Shown piece after piece: positions 23,840 to 35,265 of a stretch of 64,000 nt of DNA. The position numbers were made by a program, and so were the translations under genes. Position 1 is the first letter of the stretch. Every line of letters begins with the position of its first letter. This DNA comes from Diphasiastrum complanatum (taxonomy: Eukaryota > Streptophyta > Lycopodiopsida > Lycopodiales > Lycopodiaceae): contig CM055106.1 of assembly GCA_029204225.1 (NCBI GenBank), positions 38,156,036-38,220,035 on the forward strand, in the 5' to 3' direction. The notes under the pieces were generated by a model. The model had not been told where the DNA came from and made no database searches. It saw nothing but the letters and a program-made list of their open reading frames with translations.

Positions 23840-24170
23840 TTAGATCAAAACTTTCTATACTTAAAGTTTGTTGACTTTAAAGCTATGTATATAACTGTAT
23901 AAAAAGTAGACTCTACTTTAAGAGAGAGAGCTAGAGCTAAAGTAGAATCACTGTGTTACTGTACTGTGAGTCCTATCAGTCGATAGGGATCAGTTGGCCT
24001 CGCCACGAGGTGAGTTGGGGGCACATGGTTTTGGGTGAACCATGAACCCTAACTCTAGGAATGTCTATATAACGGCATGTAACACCATTTTTGAGCCACC
24101 TTTTTCATTTGAAGAGAATAGAGTTGAGAGAGAGAGGTCTTTCTTTTTTGGACGTGTGTAATATCTATGT
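23840..24170 (+). mobile_element. LTR H, 3' LTR of the copia relic
   Basis: LTR-like sequence directly downstream of the RNase H end. The segment 23875-24020, including AAAAGTAGACTCTACTTTAA and GTTGGCCTCGCCACGAGG, recurs in reverse complement at about 63860-64000 at the window end. Exact LTR ends are not resolved. Confidence 0.65.
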
Positions 24171-24480
24171 CGATGATGAATGCTTATTTGTTTTTGTTAA
24201 TCTAGCTATCACAATCATGAATAATATTTAGCACAAGCACTCATCAATCTAGTTTCATAAACTAATCAAATTTGATTTTCAAATTTACAGGTCTGAAAAA
24301 CAGAACTTCAAAATAAAATCAGAACTTCAACACTTTATTTATGCAAAAAAAACACTAGTTTTGATCAAAACACATAGCTAGAATCAATCTTTTTGCAGAA
24401 GACTTACTCTAACCATCCCACACATATTTTTTCAAAATTTTTAAAAACCCAAAGCCTACTTTAAAACTTCTCTAACATGA
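24171..24480. other. Unassigned spacer
   Basis: No gene or known repeat recognised. Confidence 0.45.
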
Positions 24481-24635
24481 TAAAAATTCAGCCCCTAAAC
24501 AATTCTATAAGCATCACTATTCTTTGGATAAAATACACCATAGTCCTTCTGGAGAACTCATCAATAAAAGTTATGAAATACTTTGCATCCTTCAAAGAAG
24601 GATTCTTCATTGGGCCACAAATGTATCTATGCATA
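24481..24635 (-). pseudogene. Copia integrase fragment fused to LTR C
   Basis: The minus strand reads RYICGPMKNPSLKDAKYFIT then FIDEFSRRTMVYFI, the start of a copia integrase core. It begins directly at the inner end of LTR C (24636). The primer site, gag, protease and pre-integrase region are therefore deleted. Confidence 0.75.
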
Positions 24636-25095
24636 TAGTGACCCCAAAGGGGATAGGAGAATATAATAGAAGAGACTATAGAGCCAAACCGCCCAACCAA
24701 ACCTAGATCAAAACTGGATCTAGCCTCCAAGTCATGCCATGTGAAGCAAGAGGAGAAGAGAGAAAATGGTGATCTAAACCCAATATGTCGACGGGAGAAT
24801 TCCCACCTCATTATATAGAGAGTAGAGTCATGTGCATGAAACCATGCAACTCCCATGCATGTCAATTATAAATAGATCACATCTCTTCATGCAGTCCTTC
24901 TGCCTATATCTGTCACACAGACATGCAATACTCCATATGTCTCAATTAGAGTGTCTGGGTCCTCTCAAGGTAATTAGTCACAGACAGGACTTGACATGGA
25001 ATTAAATCATGGCGTGACCAATAATCTTGAGTATTGGAGGGCTGGTCTACCATATTAGGACTATTCCAGGTCCTTAACCAAATATGGCCATAACA
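24636..25095 (-). mobile_element. LTR C, antisense copy (about 460 bp)
   Basis: On the minus strand this LTR begins TGTTATGGCC at 25095, directly after a purine tract (AAGGAGGGAAGAA, 25096-25110), and ends CACTA at 24636. It matches the plus-strand LTR at 58534-59842, which ends CACTACA and is followed by the primer site. This copy carries the uninterrupted ATATAATG target (24809-24823) where the other copy has a SINE-like insert. Confidence 0.8.
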
Positions 25096-25115
25096 TTCTT
25101 CCCTCCTTAAACTGT

Positions 25116-26330
25116 TTCTATCCTTAGAAGCTCCTCAAACAGGGAAGAATTACAAGAATAGTTCCTTTGACTTTAAATATTAACCGAGAAAGCTCATGTG
25201 TTAGTCCCAGAACAATGTTTTGCACAGCACTGGACTGGAAGAATGAAATCTTAGTCATTGTCCTTAGTCTAACTTCCATATCAAACAAGTACTCAGAGAT
25301 AAACCATTTCCAATCGTTAATCTCATTAAGATATAAAACGATTAAAACTCAACTCTGAGCATCCCATATACTCTTTTGAGTTAAATGCTCCTATTCCTAG
25401 CACCAAATACAAGAAAATAGCATTCATTCATCTTAATAGACTTGTCTGAGTCCTATGATAACTGGAGATCCAATCAAATGAAGAATTGTACTCAAGCGTC
25501 TGCAGACCATAAATTGTAGTAGAATAACATCCACTAGATAAATTAAATTATCCACAAGTAAAATACTTATCTTGTGAGAATGTCTGTGAGATCCATAGAT
25601 TCTCAATAATACTGGAGTAAAGAGGTTCAAAACATTGATCTGAATTCTTACTCAATTAATAGGTCAAGAATTGATCATCACACTTAAGAACCAATATAAT
25701 TCCTTATAGTCCTCTGACAATAATTAAGTATCTATTTATGATCCGTCAATCATAAATATTTAGATTCATATGATTTGTCAATCATAATTTTCTAGAATCC
25801 CAAAACCATAATCATTTATAGGATACTGGAGTATATGTCCACATAACTCAAGAAAAGTAAGAATTATTCCAAATCTTTCCACTAAGAAAATACTGGATTT
25901 AGAATTATTCTTCAAATAGGATTCTTTAGTTGAAGTGCAAGATTCAAGTTCTATAAAGCATTGGTAATCAAAGACTGAACGCATACCAAAATGACAATCA
26001 TCTTCAACTACAAAAACTTTAGATCACAATCCAGAATCACATCTAGATACCCAAAGTCATGCTGAATATCAATTTAGTTATTATTCTTGGATCCATTATG
26101 ATTCGTTATCCAATTGAGCTCTCTGGGATACAATCACTATGAGCTGAGTCCCTTCCTTAACTAAGGAATACTCTATCTCAAAAATACTATATATCCAATG
26201 CACACAATTTTAACTGATAAACTCAAATGATTCACTAGTCATGCGTCTTACAAGCAATATAATTCAAAATCATCAGTTCCCAGTGAATCCACATCACACT
26301 GATCATTATGCAAGGCCAAACTTGACTTAT
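25116..26330. other. Unassigned internal sequence upstream of LTR C
   Basis: Probably internal sequence of the minus-strand retroelement that ends at the purine tract 25096-25110. No coding domain could be recognised on either strand. Confidence 0.35.
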
Positions 26331-26762
26331 TATGTTTTTTAATAAGGTTGCCATTAACCCTAAGGGTTTCACCCCGATGCATCTGGGCCGCCACAGTTCA
26401 TTCACAAAGTGTCAGCCGCATCCTCCATCAATAGAGAGAGAGCATTTCCATAGCTGGATCGCAAGGAGACAGGACAGGAACAGTGTCAATCCTCTTCCAC
26501 AGCTCACATCGAACTCCAACTCATTCATTCTGCCAAGGGGAAGCGCAACAGCCCCTTCTTCGCCAACGTTTTTCACAAGACAAGCCTGTGGTGGATTCCA
26601 CACCAGCCACCCCTCTTCAAGTCTGAGCTCAACATCACATTGATACAGCGCTAAGCAGAGGCTTCAAAGATGCTTCTGACATTTACCCCTCAGCTGCACC
26701 TTTACTAGGAATATTCCTCTCATTTCGGATCGCAGTTATTGGTAAAACGGACATATCTTACA
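26331..26762 (-). mobile_element. Probable LTR fragment with purine tract, family unknown
   Basis: On the minus strand, a purine tract (AAAAGGGAGGAAAGA, 26763-26777) is followed by TGTAAGATATG at 26762, the usual geometry of a polypurine tract and 3' LTR. The inner LTR end was not found. The segment is richer in GC than its surroundings. Confidence 0.35.
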
Positions 26763-26970
26763 TCTTTCCTCCCTTTTGAACTGTTTCAAACTAGTCAAAA
26801 TTCCCGAACCATACGGTTGTATCCTATCCAGAATGTCACCACAATGCTCTTCCCCAACGACATGGCCTTCCTTGTGGATGTTTCAAGTCCAACAAAGAAC
26901 CGTTTATGATACCATGTCTTCAACAAGGGAAAAACAAGGGCTACACTCCTTCCTAGAATTGGGAACATTG

Positions 26971-26996
26971 ACTCTCTCTCTCTCTCTCTCTCTCTA
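26971..26996. repeat. (CT)n microsatellite, 26 bp
   Basis: Uninterrupted CT run. Confidence 0.95.
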
Positions 26997-27289
26997 ACAA
27001 AATCTGCTGAAACCACATCATAAATTATAATTATATTCCAGGATACAATCATAAACACACTGGTTCAGCTCAATACAGTGTTGGTTCACTCAAAACTTCT
27101 TAAATATTCTTCCTACATTAAAGTCATTGTTAACATCTTCAAAGTGGAGGAGTATTTTCGTTATCACCGATCTATATTCAAGAAGTCTTATCGTGTTACA
27201 TGACATAAGTGATTTCAAACCCTCTCCAAATCTTGGATGTTTATTGATATTACAGATTTTGCTACTTCCCTTGAAAAAATAGTACCAAA

Positions 27290-27660
27290 AGTGCCATAAA
27301 ATCGTGTGTGGGCGTGAGGGACAACGGAAGCTCGAGGATTGGAGCACGACGGGTAGGAATAGAAACACAATAGTTAGTAGTAGAATTATTCAAGTAGAAG
27401 AATTCATACAGAATGCGCAAATGAATGATGCAGTAGTGAGACAAAAATTGCACTTTGATAAATATCAATAGTGAGTACAATAACTTGAAGTAATAACTTC
27501 AACTTGCTGAGCGTGATAACGCTGGCTACAGATCAAAACTCTAATTGAAAGAGAAATTCAATCAACTCAATTCAAAATTAACCCTTACATAGCTTGAATC
27601 AGCTAATATATAGATTTACAACTGTCGAGAAACAAAATTTCTTACAAGTTGCAGTCTGGT
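27290..27660 (-). mobile_element. LTR G fragment (copy of 63289-63650)
   Basis: This segment matches 63289-63650 almost throughout in the same orientation (for example TGAGGGACAACG/TGAGGGGCAACG, GAATTCATACAGA, AAAAATTGCACT, TAGATTTACAA). The 63 kb copy sits next to a copia primer site, which identifies the sequence as an antisense LTR. Here the primer-site side is degraded. Confidence 0.75.
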
Positions 27661-27794
27661 TGTGTAGGATTGAAGTCTAGAGATCTTAGAAGACCATCGA
27701 GCTTCTTATACCAAGCTCTGATGCCTGTTTTAGACCATAGATGCATCTTTACAACCGACAGATATATTGTCGATTGTCAGGGTCTTCAAAACCT
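27661..27794. other. Junction sequence
   Basis: A short stretch between the LTR G fragment and the copia pol relic, with nothing recognised. Confidence 0.4.
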
Positions 27795-30645
27795 TCAAGC
27801 TACTTCATGAAGATTTCCTCTAGATCTCTGTGAAGAAAGGCTGTTTTCATGTCAATTTGGTGAATTTTCATATTGTATTGTTGTGTGGCGTATGCAAGGA
27901 GTAGTCGTATGCTTTTCATCTTGACCATTGGCGAATATGTGTCAAAATAATCAACACCATATCTCTGCATGTAGCCCTTCGCTATAAGCCTTGCTTTGTA
28001 GCAGCCAACGGTGTCATCTGATTTCATCTTTTCTTGTATACCCACTTGCAATCGACTATTTTTCTATTTTTTGGCAGTGGCTCTAATGTCCATGCCTCGT
28101 TTCGTCTCATCGACTCGATCTCCTCTGACATTGCCTACTTTCAAAATTCTCCCTTTGGACTCTGGATAGTTTCTTGATATATTGTTGGCTCTTCAGTGAA
28201 GCTTTAGTACTCGAATTGTGTGTCTTCGCTCCACTGAAGATTGTCAGAGTAACTGTATTGAGGTCTTCTCTGTCTTTTTGACCTTCTAGATTTCTTTCAT
28301 CGCTGCTCGAATGTTTCTTGTTTGTGGGTTTGATCTTTTGCTTCTTGCTGCTCTGGAGTCTATGGCTCTGCATTCTGATTTGATGTTTGTTCTCGATTTT
28401 CCTCTTGAATGGGCAGCAATGTGAAGATCTCATGCCCTCTTTCGTCTTTCAGTCCAGGGAATGTGGACTCATCAAACTTCACATCTCTGTTCGAAACAAC
28501 CTTTTTCGTGGTTGAATTGTAGAGCTTGTACACTTGTGTTCCGTTCGAGTAGCCGACCATGATTGTTTGCTTTGACTTGTCATCGAGCTTGCTTCTTTTT
28601 TCTTTTGGAATGTGCTTATATGATGCACATCCGAACACACGTATGTATGATAGATCAGGCTTTCTACTTGTTCACATTTTGTATGACGTCTTGTTATCCA
28701 GCATTGTCGTTGTTGATCTGTTCTGCAGGTGTACAGCTGCAGCTATTGCCTCAGCCCATAATTGACTTGGCAATTGAGCCTGTGCCATCATGCATCTGGC
28801 TCCTTCGACTAGCATTCTGTTTTTTCTTTTGGCAACACCATTGTACTCTAGAGTGCATACATGAGTGAACTGGTGTTTGATCCCCTGTTCTTCATAGAAT
28901 TTTGAGAATTCTTTGCTTTTGTATTCACCTTTGTTGTCAGATCTGAGAATCTGGATCCTTTTTGAGGTGTGTCACTCTGCAAATGCCACAAACTTCTTGA
29001 AGGAATCATACACTTCAAATTTCCTCTTTAAGTAGTAGATCATGGTCATCCGGCTGTAATCATCTATGAATGTCAAAAAATATCTCAAACCTGAGAGCGA
29101 ATCCATCTTCATCGGTCCACAGACATCAGAGTGGACGAGCTCAAGAACTTCCTTGGCTCTTCTTCCCTCATGCATGAATGGATTTTGATGTTGCTTGCCT
29201 TTCTGACAGACTTTGCAGTAATCAATTTCAGGACTTGATATCTTGAGACTTGTGACTATGTCTTTCTTGCACATATCATACAGGCTCCACATGTTCAGAT
29301 GATACATTCGCTGGTCTTCATTTTCTGATGCATTTAATATGCTATCAAAGTTGCTGATTATTTTGACCTGATAGAGGTGTTCTTTCCTGCATCCAACCAT
29401 CAGCAACTTGTTTGTCGTCTTCTCGATCATGCGGCATGTGTTGCCGTCGAACAAAACTCGAATGCCAAGATCTGCCATCTTGGAGATAGATAGCAGATCT
29501 TTTCTGCGTGAGGGCACATAGAGTGCTCTTGGCAGCTCTGCTTGGCCTGACAATGTTCGCAGTTGTAGAGTGCCGATGCCTTTGACATCGTGTTTGCTCC
29601 GATCACCTAGAATCACTGCTCTATTGTTTTTGAGCTCTCTAAAGTTGATCAAGATCTTCTTGTTGCAAGTGATGTGTGACGTTGCTCCTGAATCAATGAC
29701 TACATCGTAGTCGTGTTCAGTGTAGCTCGTTGAAGCTTTATCAAGTATTATAAAGGCTTTGTCAACTCTATCTGCATCCTTGGATGACTCTGCAACATTA
29801 GCTTTTTCAGTTTTGTTCTTTCTTTTTGGGTTGAATCTGCAATCGTATGCATAATTACCCTTCTTCTTGCAGTGCATGCAAGGTATTGCTGGATTGAACC
29901 AGCATTTGTTGGCCGTATGGCCTGGTTTGTGATAGTGATCACAGGAAGAAGATTGTTGATTCGAGGATTTCATCTTCTCGAATCTGTGTTCTTGTTTTTC
30001 TTCTTTCCTTTCATGAAGAGGGCCTTTTCTTGTTTTTCTTCTTTCCTTTCATGAAGAGAGACTTTTCTTGATCACTGCTTCCCTCTCTTTCGTCTCTCAT
30101 CAGCGACAAGACTGACTGCTTTGTTGAATGTCATATCTGGTAGACTCAGTATGAGCATTCTCAGCGGTTGATAGGACGTCGGTAGAGATTTCATGAAGTA
30201 CATCAGCTGTTGTGGTGCTGGGACCTGGTGCTCTTGTTTTGATGTAGCGAGTTGAGCGAAGATCATTATGATCTTCTCAACATGCTTATCTAACTGGTTG
30301 CCATCCCATCATATGGATTGTAGTTGATTGTGAAGGTGCATGACTAAAGCTGTAGTCCTCAGTTCATACTTCTGTTTCAATCTTTCCCATGCTACATGGA
30401 TGCTTTCGCAGTCTTCAATCTGCATGAGTAGACCTTCATTTACGGATGAAATGATGATCGCCATTGCGTGCTCATCTTTTCTGATCCATTCAACTCTCCT
30501 CGAGTCTCCCTCTGGAGGATGCACCTTTGAGAGTTCGGTCACCGACCAGATGCCTTCGCCCTTCAGAAGTGTTTTGATCTTGAATTTCTAGATCCTGTAA
30601 TCTGCGCCATCAAGACTGATTGGTACTCTTGTCTAGATTATTGTA
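27795..30645 (-). pseudogene. Ty1/copia gag-pol relic, truncated in RT
   Basis: A minus-strand copia polyprotein can be followed for about 2.8 kb. Gag runs from about 30645 (TELSKVHPPEGDSRRVEWIR; LEDC-like block with ERLKQKYELRTTALVMHLHN), then a zinc knuckle HYHKPGHTANKC and CMHCKKKGNYAYDC. Protease is VVIDSGATSHIT near 29690; the pre-integrase block has DYCKVCQKGKQHQNPF; the integrase core has HSDVCGPMKMDSLSGLRYFL and TFIDDYSR (28972-29973). The integrase C-terminal part is FGCASYKHIPKEKRSKLDDK...SNRDVKFDES (28360-28638), and the RT N-terminal half has YKARLIAKGYMQRYGVDYFD and QIDMKTAFLHRDL (27800-28051). The YVDD part of RT and RNase H are gone. Stops and frame changes separate most blocks; the 333-codon protease-integrase piece is intact. 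Confidence 0.92.
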
Positions 30646-30964
30646 GCCATATTGTGTTTGTTTCTGTTGTCACGAATGATTTTGTGTCTTTGAATTTTCA
30701 TTTGCAAGGAAGCTTTACAGGAACCTAGACACATGACTGCACATCACAGAACACATTCTATTCTAGCAATCAAGACAGATGGCACAAGACAAGGAGATGC
30801 ACAAAAATAGAACGATTGTATTATCAGCTTGATTTGGGAGTGAGATCGTCAGTGTCTCGCTCGTTGGAGGCCTGACGCTCTGCTCTTTCGCTGTGTTCTG
30901 CTCATTGGCAGACTTTCATGCATAGCTCTTTCGTTTCTAGTGTTTTTCTTTTAGGCTCTACTCG

Positions 30965-30967
<3 letters not shown>
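30646..30967. other. Unassigned spacer 5' of the copia relic
   Basis: Would be the leader side of the minus-strand element, but no primer-binding site was found. Confidence 0.4.

Positions 30968-31043
<76 letters not shown>
30968..31043. repeat. (CT)n microsatellite, about 76 bp
   Basis: Uninterrupted CT run. Confidence 0.97.
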
Positions 31044-31048
<5 letters not shown>

Positions 31049-31639
31049 GAAATTCTGTCTATTCAGATTCTATTTTTATGATCCAGAAAGGATAGTTTTA
31101 TATCTCCACTATGTGGAGTTTACAAGATAGCTAAATGCAGAATCACAAGACTAGTTAAGGCTAATAATTAATCAGTTACTCTTCGTTGTTGCCACTCATT
31201 TTAGCTGGGCGTGAAGTCTACGACTCCAAGCCCGTTGAGCTGCTAGTTGGCAGTGTGAAAGATTCCCCTTCGTTTGTTTCATTTCTTTCGTTTGCTTTCG
31301 TTCTTTTCGTTTCTTTCGTAGCCTTTTGTTTTGCGTCCCTTTGCGGTTGCGGTCCTGGAGGTATGTTTACGATTTGCAAATGATTTGTGAATCATTCGTC
31401 CTTCGTTCGTCCCTTAAGCATGCTAACTTTTGCGAATCGTTCGACCTTCGAATCAAAGTTCGTTGACTTTCACGTTGCGGCAAAGTTGCAGGAGTTCACC
31501 ATTTCTGACAGTTTAGCCAAGAGTAGGACTTAAGAAACAAAAACCCATACATCAAGCTTGCAATAGTTTAGTGGCTTATTAAAGATTGATTTACTATTTT
31601 GGATCCTCTGATAGGAAGTGGCTTAGGCTATTGTAGAAG
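31044..31639. other. Unassigned region with TTTCGTT-rich stretch
   Basis: No gene recognised. TTTCGTT/CTTTCG words are repeated irregularly at about 31266-31325, and ATTCGT/TTCGTCC words follow to about 31460. Confidence 0.45.
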
Positions 31640-31913
31640 TGCATGTGCCTTGTGACATCTTCCTCTTCTCCCATTGTAATGATTAGGTTTTGTCCTTAAA
31701 TTATCTTCTCCATTCTTCTAGCATAATCTTGATGGGTTCATTGACAAACTGAGTCCTATGATCTTTCACAATTTCCATTAAACATCCAAATTTGACTAGC
31801 ATTTTCATATAGTGAACTGTGAGAAATTTAGATCCAAAAGATCTTATTGGATCACCTAGACCTTTGGCTAAATTTGGATGCACATCTATAATCATTCCCA
31901 AGCTAAAATTCAT
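31640..31913 (-). pseudogene. Ty3/gypsy integrase fragment
   Basis: The minus strand reads VKFGCLMEIVKDHRTQFVNE followed by PIKIMLEEW. This resembles the gypsy integrase core block around its second catalytic Asp (consensus style FGxPxEIVSDxGTQF). Only about 30 residues are convincing and no other gypsy domain is attached. Confidence 0.5.
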
Positions 31914-32531
31914 TCATTGGCCATGCTAGAACTTAGAAATTCATGTAGATCTGATCATAATCACTAAGATATGATATAGAACGTTGGAACTTGGCAAATG
32001 CATTGCAAGAGAATCCAATTGCTTGACAGGAGTTGGAGTATACTCTCGGCCTCATTTTGTATGTTTGGTCTAATAGATAAAAAACTAATTTTAGCTATGG
32101 CTATGGGTGTGGCCGCAATTGGGATCTTTCATGAAGTGTGACGATACCCAAATATTTACAGAGTTTGGTGATATGCATTAATTTTGTTTTGCTTGGATAT
32201 GAGAATATTTGAGAATAGCTTGTTGCCTTTCCATCTTAATCTGCTTCAAAACAGAATTCAAGATGTGAAGATCATAAAGTTGATGACACTAGTTCTTAGA
32301 TTGAGTTTATGTTTTGGCTCTTGCACATGAGAAAATTATTAATAATAACAAATCACTCAACACAATTTTTTGTGTGCAAGACTTAAAGATACTAGTGTAT
32401 TTTCACAAATGTACAAGTACAAAAAGAAGGTAACTCAAGACCAGTCTAGTTACATTGACTACAGAGGCAAGTTATACATATAGGAAAACACTATAGATCT
32501 CCTCGTAGAAGGAGATAGTCCAACATCACTA
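31914..32531. other. Unassigned target region of the 32.5 kb element
   Basis: No gene recognised. It ends with the target site CTTTT. Confidence 0.45.
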
Positions 32532-32536
32532 CTTTT

Positions 32537-33331
32537 TGTTAAACCTGAAAAACAATCCATATTGAGTTCTTGGCTTGCTACAAATGTTGTACCATGCAAG
32601 TATGTAGCTCATTAATGCAAAATGCCAAGTTTGGCCTACATAGAACTCAAGCTACATGGTTATGTATTATCTAGTTTGATAAATGCAACTTGCATATAGT
32701 TTGTAGACATAGAATTAGCATGATTATGCTTGTAGAAACTCGTGGCAACTCACATGCATTAATTGTAAGTAATCCATAGTGACATGCATGGCATGCACAA
32801 AGTTTAATGGACACATGCATGATGATTTGGACATTTCTAGTTAGAACTAGTACACTTGTAAAAAGTTGGTAGAATTTCATGCATGACAAGTGACAAATGT
32901 CACATAGACTCTAGATGTCACTTTAGATGTCCTTTTGGAATGGATAGATATGGTTCTACCTTGAGCTACCTCAATCTCCATAAATATGTGTAGCTCTCCA
33001 CACAATAAATAATGAAGAACCAAAGTTTTGTAGCTATCTCATGCCATTTTGGATCTAAACAAATATTGCTTGTTATCTCTCTAGCTCTCTCTCTCTAACT
33101 CGTGTTGAGGCTAATGCTCATACATTGAAATCTTGTATTTTTATTCAGTCTTTGATTCATTGCTATTATACTCTGTTGATTAGCATGCTAGATTGTGGAT
33201 TAGCCATTTCTTCTGAACTAGATTTTGTTGATCAATCTAGAATCGGGTTATAGTGCCAATCACAAAGCTTAATTAAGATCAGTCACTCTTGTGGACATTC
33301 CCCACACGTGTGAATTCTGGAAATATTGTCA
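32537..33331 (+). repeat. 5' LTR (795 bp) of the 32.5 kb copia element
   Basis: Begins TGTTAAACCTG and ends ATATTGTCA, followed at once by the primer site. Near its 3' end it carries the palindrome CACACGTGTG. Confidence 0.95.
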
Positions 33332-33344
33332 TGGTATCAAAGCC
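33332..33344 (+). other. Primer-binding site (initiator Met tRNA)
   Basis: TGGTATCAAAGCC, one mismatch from the standard copia primer site TGGTATCAGAGCC, directly after the LTR end. Confidence 0.9.
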
Positions 33345-34101
33345 ACATTAAGCTTTGCATGCTAACAACTCTGATTGTACAAGAAACTGAGAGCTAAATC
33401 AAGCAAAAAAGTAGTTTTGCACTTTTTCTAACCTTTCTTTGAAGTGTATTTGGATCAAATCGGACTTGCACTGAATTTTTAGACCTGAATTGAGGAAGTA
33501 TGGAATTTTGGAATTTCGCACGTGTGAAAATCAGAGTTTTTCAGTCCCTTTGTTCTCCTTACTTATAGATCCAAAGATAGCAGTCTTATAGCTTGATGGA
33601 AAACATTTGATCTGCACTTTCCTTAGAAATTGAAATCAAATCAATCTGATGTGTCTAGCAAGAATTATAAGCTCTTAAAGAGGATAGGGATAGGTCCAAA
33701 ATCCGAGTGACAGCATTTTGATTTGATTCAATTATACTTTGTTCTAAATCCATTGTTTTGAGCATCCAACACAAGAAACTATAGATCAAGACTGAGTTTG
33801 AAGTATTTGAACACCCTTTGATCCTTCTGAGTGTCAATAGTGTTTTCTTTTGAAGCATTTCACACGTGCCAAAAGTAGGATTCAAACCAGCCAAAGTGTC
33901 TCAAACCACTTTTTGTGTCTGATCTAGATAACTTGTCTTGTTGAATATTTGAGATTCTTCTCATATATAGTTGCAAGTGTTTCACATAGGAAAGTAGTTT
34001 AACCTTGAAAATACCTATAGTAAAAGAGAGCAGCAACTCTAAGTCTGATACGAACAAGCTCAAGCCTATTTCAATCCAATAACTAAGAAGTCTTCATTAT
34101 A

Positions 34102-35265
34102 ATGGCATCTCAGGGAGGATATCTTCTAGAAGCCAGTGAAAGACTAAACACTTCTAATTACTCAATTTGGAAGTTAAGAATGGAGTCTGTTTTGATTCTC
34201 CAGGATGTTATGGATATTGTGCTTGGTGTTGAGGAGGAGCCTCAAGCACAAGTTGAAATTCCTAAATATAAGAAGAGAGCTAGAATGGCTCTACATTTCA
34301 TTAAGATGAATGTATCTAATGAAATTTTGAGAGAGATAGGACCTTGCACTACAGCCAAAGAAACTTGGGATGCACTAAAGACCATCTATGAAGCAAAGAA
34401 TAATTCTAGAATACTCACTCTTAGGAATCAGATTTTCCAAAGTTTCCAAAGAAGTGAAGAGAGTGCATCTAACTATGTTTTGAGAGTTAAAGATTTACAT
34501 AGAGAGCTTTCCTGTGTTGGTATTACCATTAACCAAGTTGAGCTAGTTCAAGTCATACTGAATGGCTTGAGAGATGACTATGATAATCTTGTTCAGTCTT
34601 TTGCTATGAAGGAGGAGTTACCTAATCTAGAAACTCTCCAAGGAATTCTTATTTCTGAAGAATCTAGACAAAGCTATAAACTCTCCAAGATGAACGAACT
34701 TGAACATGGTGGAAGTGACAAAGTCCTCTTTGTCAAAGGCAAGCAGAAAGGAAGGAGTAAGAACCAATTCTCTCAAGCATACAACAAAGACAAAGCCAAA
34801 GATCGAGATCAAGACGGTGAAGAGGATGAAACATCTCATCCCTCTAACTCAAAAACCAAGAAGAAGAAAGTGAAGTGCTTCTTCTGTGGCAAAAAGGGGC
34901 ACTATGCCTCTAATTGCTTTAAGAAGAAAAACCAACTCAAGCAAGCTAATCTCTCCAAGGAGATTGAAGAAGATTCTGTTGCAAGTGATGGAGAAGGATC
35001 ACTTATGGTGTCCAGTTTTTCTTCATCACCTTTCAAGAAAGATGGAGCTTGGTACATAGACAGTGGAGCCTCTTCACATATGTGCTGTTCAAAAGAGTCA
35101 TTTGACTCAATCTTACCTTTCAAAGGACTCAAGAGATCTATTTACATAGCTAATGATCATGAGTGTCCAATAGAAGGAATTAGCAACATTCCATTGAAAC
35201 TTGCCTCTTCAAAAGTTCTTGCACTTTCTAATGTTCTTTTTATTCCAAAACTTCAAAGAACTTAA
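34102..35265 (+). CDS. Copia Gag-protease, 387 codons
   Basis: The open frame begins MASQGGYLLEASERLNTSNY after a roughly 760-bp leader. The Gag retrotransposon domain (UBN2-type) occupies about residues 10-200 (SIWKLRMESVLILQDVMDIV, LVQVILNGLRDDYDNLVQSF). A zinc knuckle CFFCGKKGHYASNC sits near residue 260 and a lysine-rich stretch precedes it. The aspartic protease starts at WYIDSGASSHMC near residue 320. The frame stops at LQRT because of a one-base shift; the expected continuation (ISVGKLLDNG) is in the next frame at 35271. Gag itself is intact and could still be made. It packages RNA and forms virus-like particles in the cytoplasm in related elements. Confidence 0.92.
   Translation: MASQGGYLLEASERLNTSNYSIWKLRMESVLILQDVMDIVLGVEEEPQAQVEIPKYKKRARMALHFIKMNVSNEILREIGPCTTAKETWDALKTIYEAKNNSRILTLRNQIFQSFQRSEESASNYVLRVKDLHRELSCVGITINQVELVQVILNGLRDDYDNLVQSFAMKEELPNLETLQGILISEESRQSYKLSKMNELEHGGSDKVLFVKGKQKGRSKNQFSQAYNKDKAKDRDQDGEEDETSHPSNSKTKKKKVKCFFCGKKGHYASNCFKKKNQLKQANLSKEIEEDSVASDGEGSLMVSSFSSSPFKKDGAWYIDSGASSHMCCSKESFDSILPFKGLKRSIYIANDHECPIEGISNIPLKLASSKVLALSNVLFIPKLQRT

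Larger units (their letters stand above)
21838..23840 (+). pseudogene. Ty1/copia reverse transcriptase-RNase H relic
   Basis: A plus-strand copia pol 3' half. The linker reads RRSTREKTQPERYETNY; RT starts at KPIGCKWVYRTKYHADGSIA with ETFAPV and QMDVKSAFLNGD (22242-22739); the catalytic motif is YVDDLII within 22889-23104; RNase H-region blocks are LVGSLIYLTTTRPDICY, HYVKGTSNYGL, GYVDADCGGD and AKNPVFHARTKHIEIQYHFI (to about 23799). At least five frame changes or stops break it (22737, 22785, 23100, about 23395, 23547). The N-terminal linker/RT block is present twice (21841-22176 and 22206-22543). Gag, protease and integrase are missing. Confidence 0.92.

Noticed and set aside
31266-31325. TTTCGTT-rich stretch as interstitial telomere repeat
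   Set aside because: The words are irregular and do not match plant telomere units (TTTAGGG or variants) in tandem.
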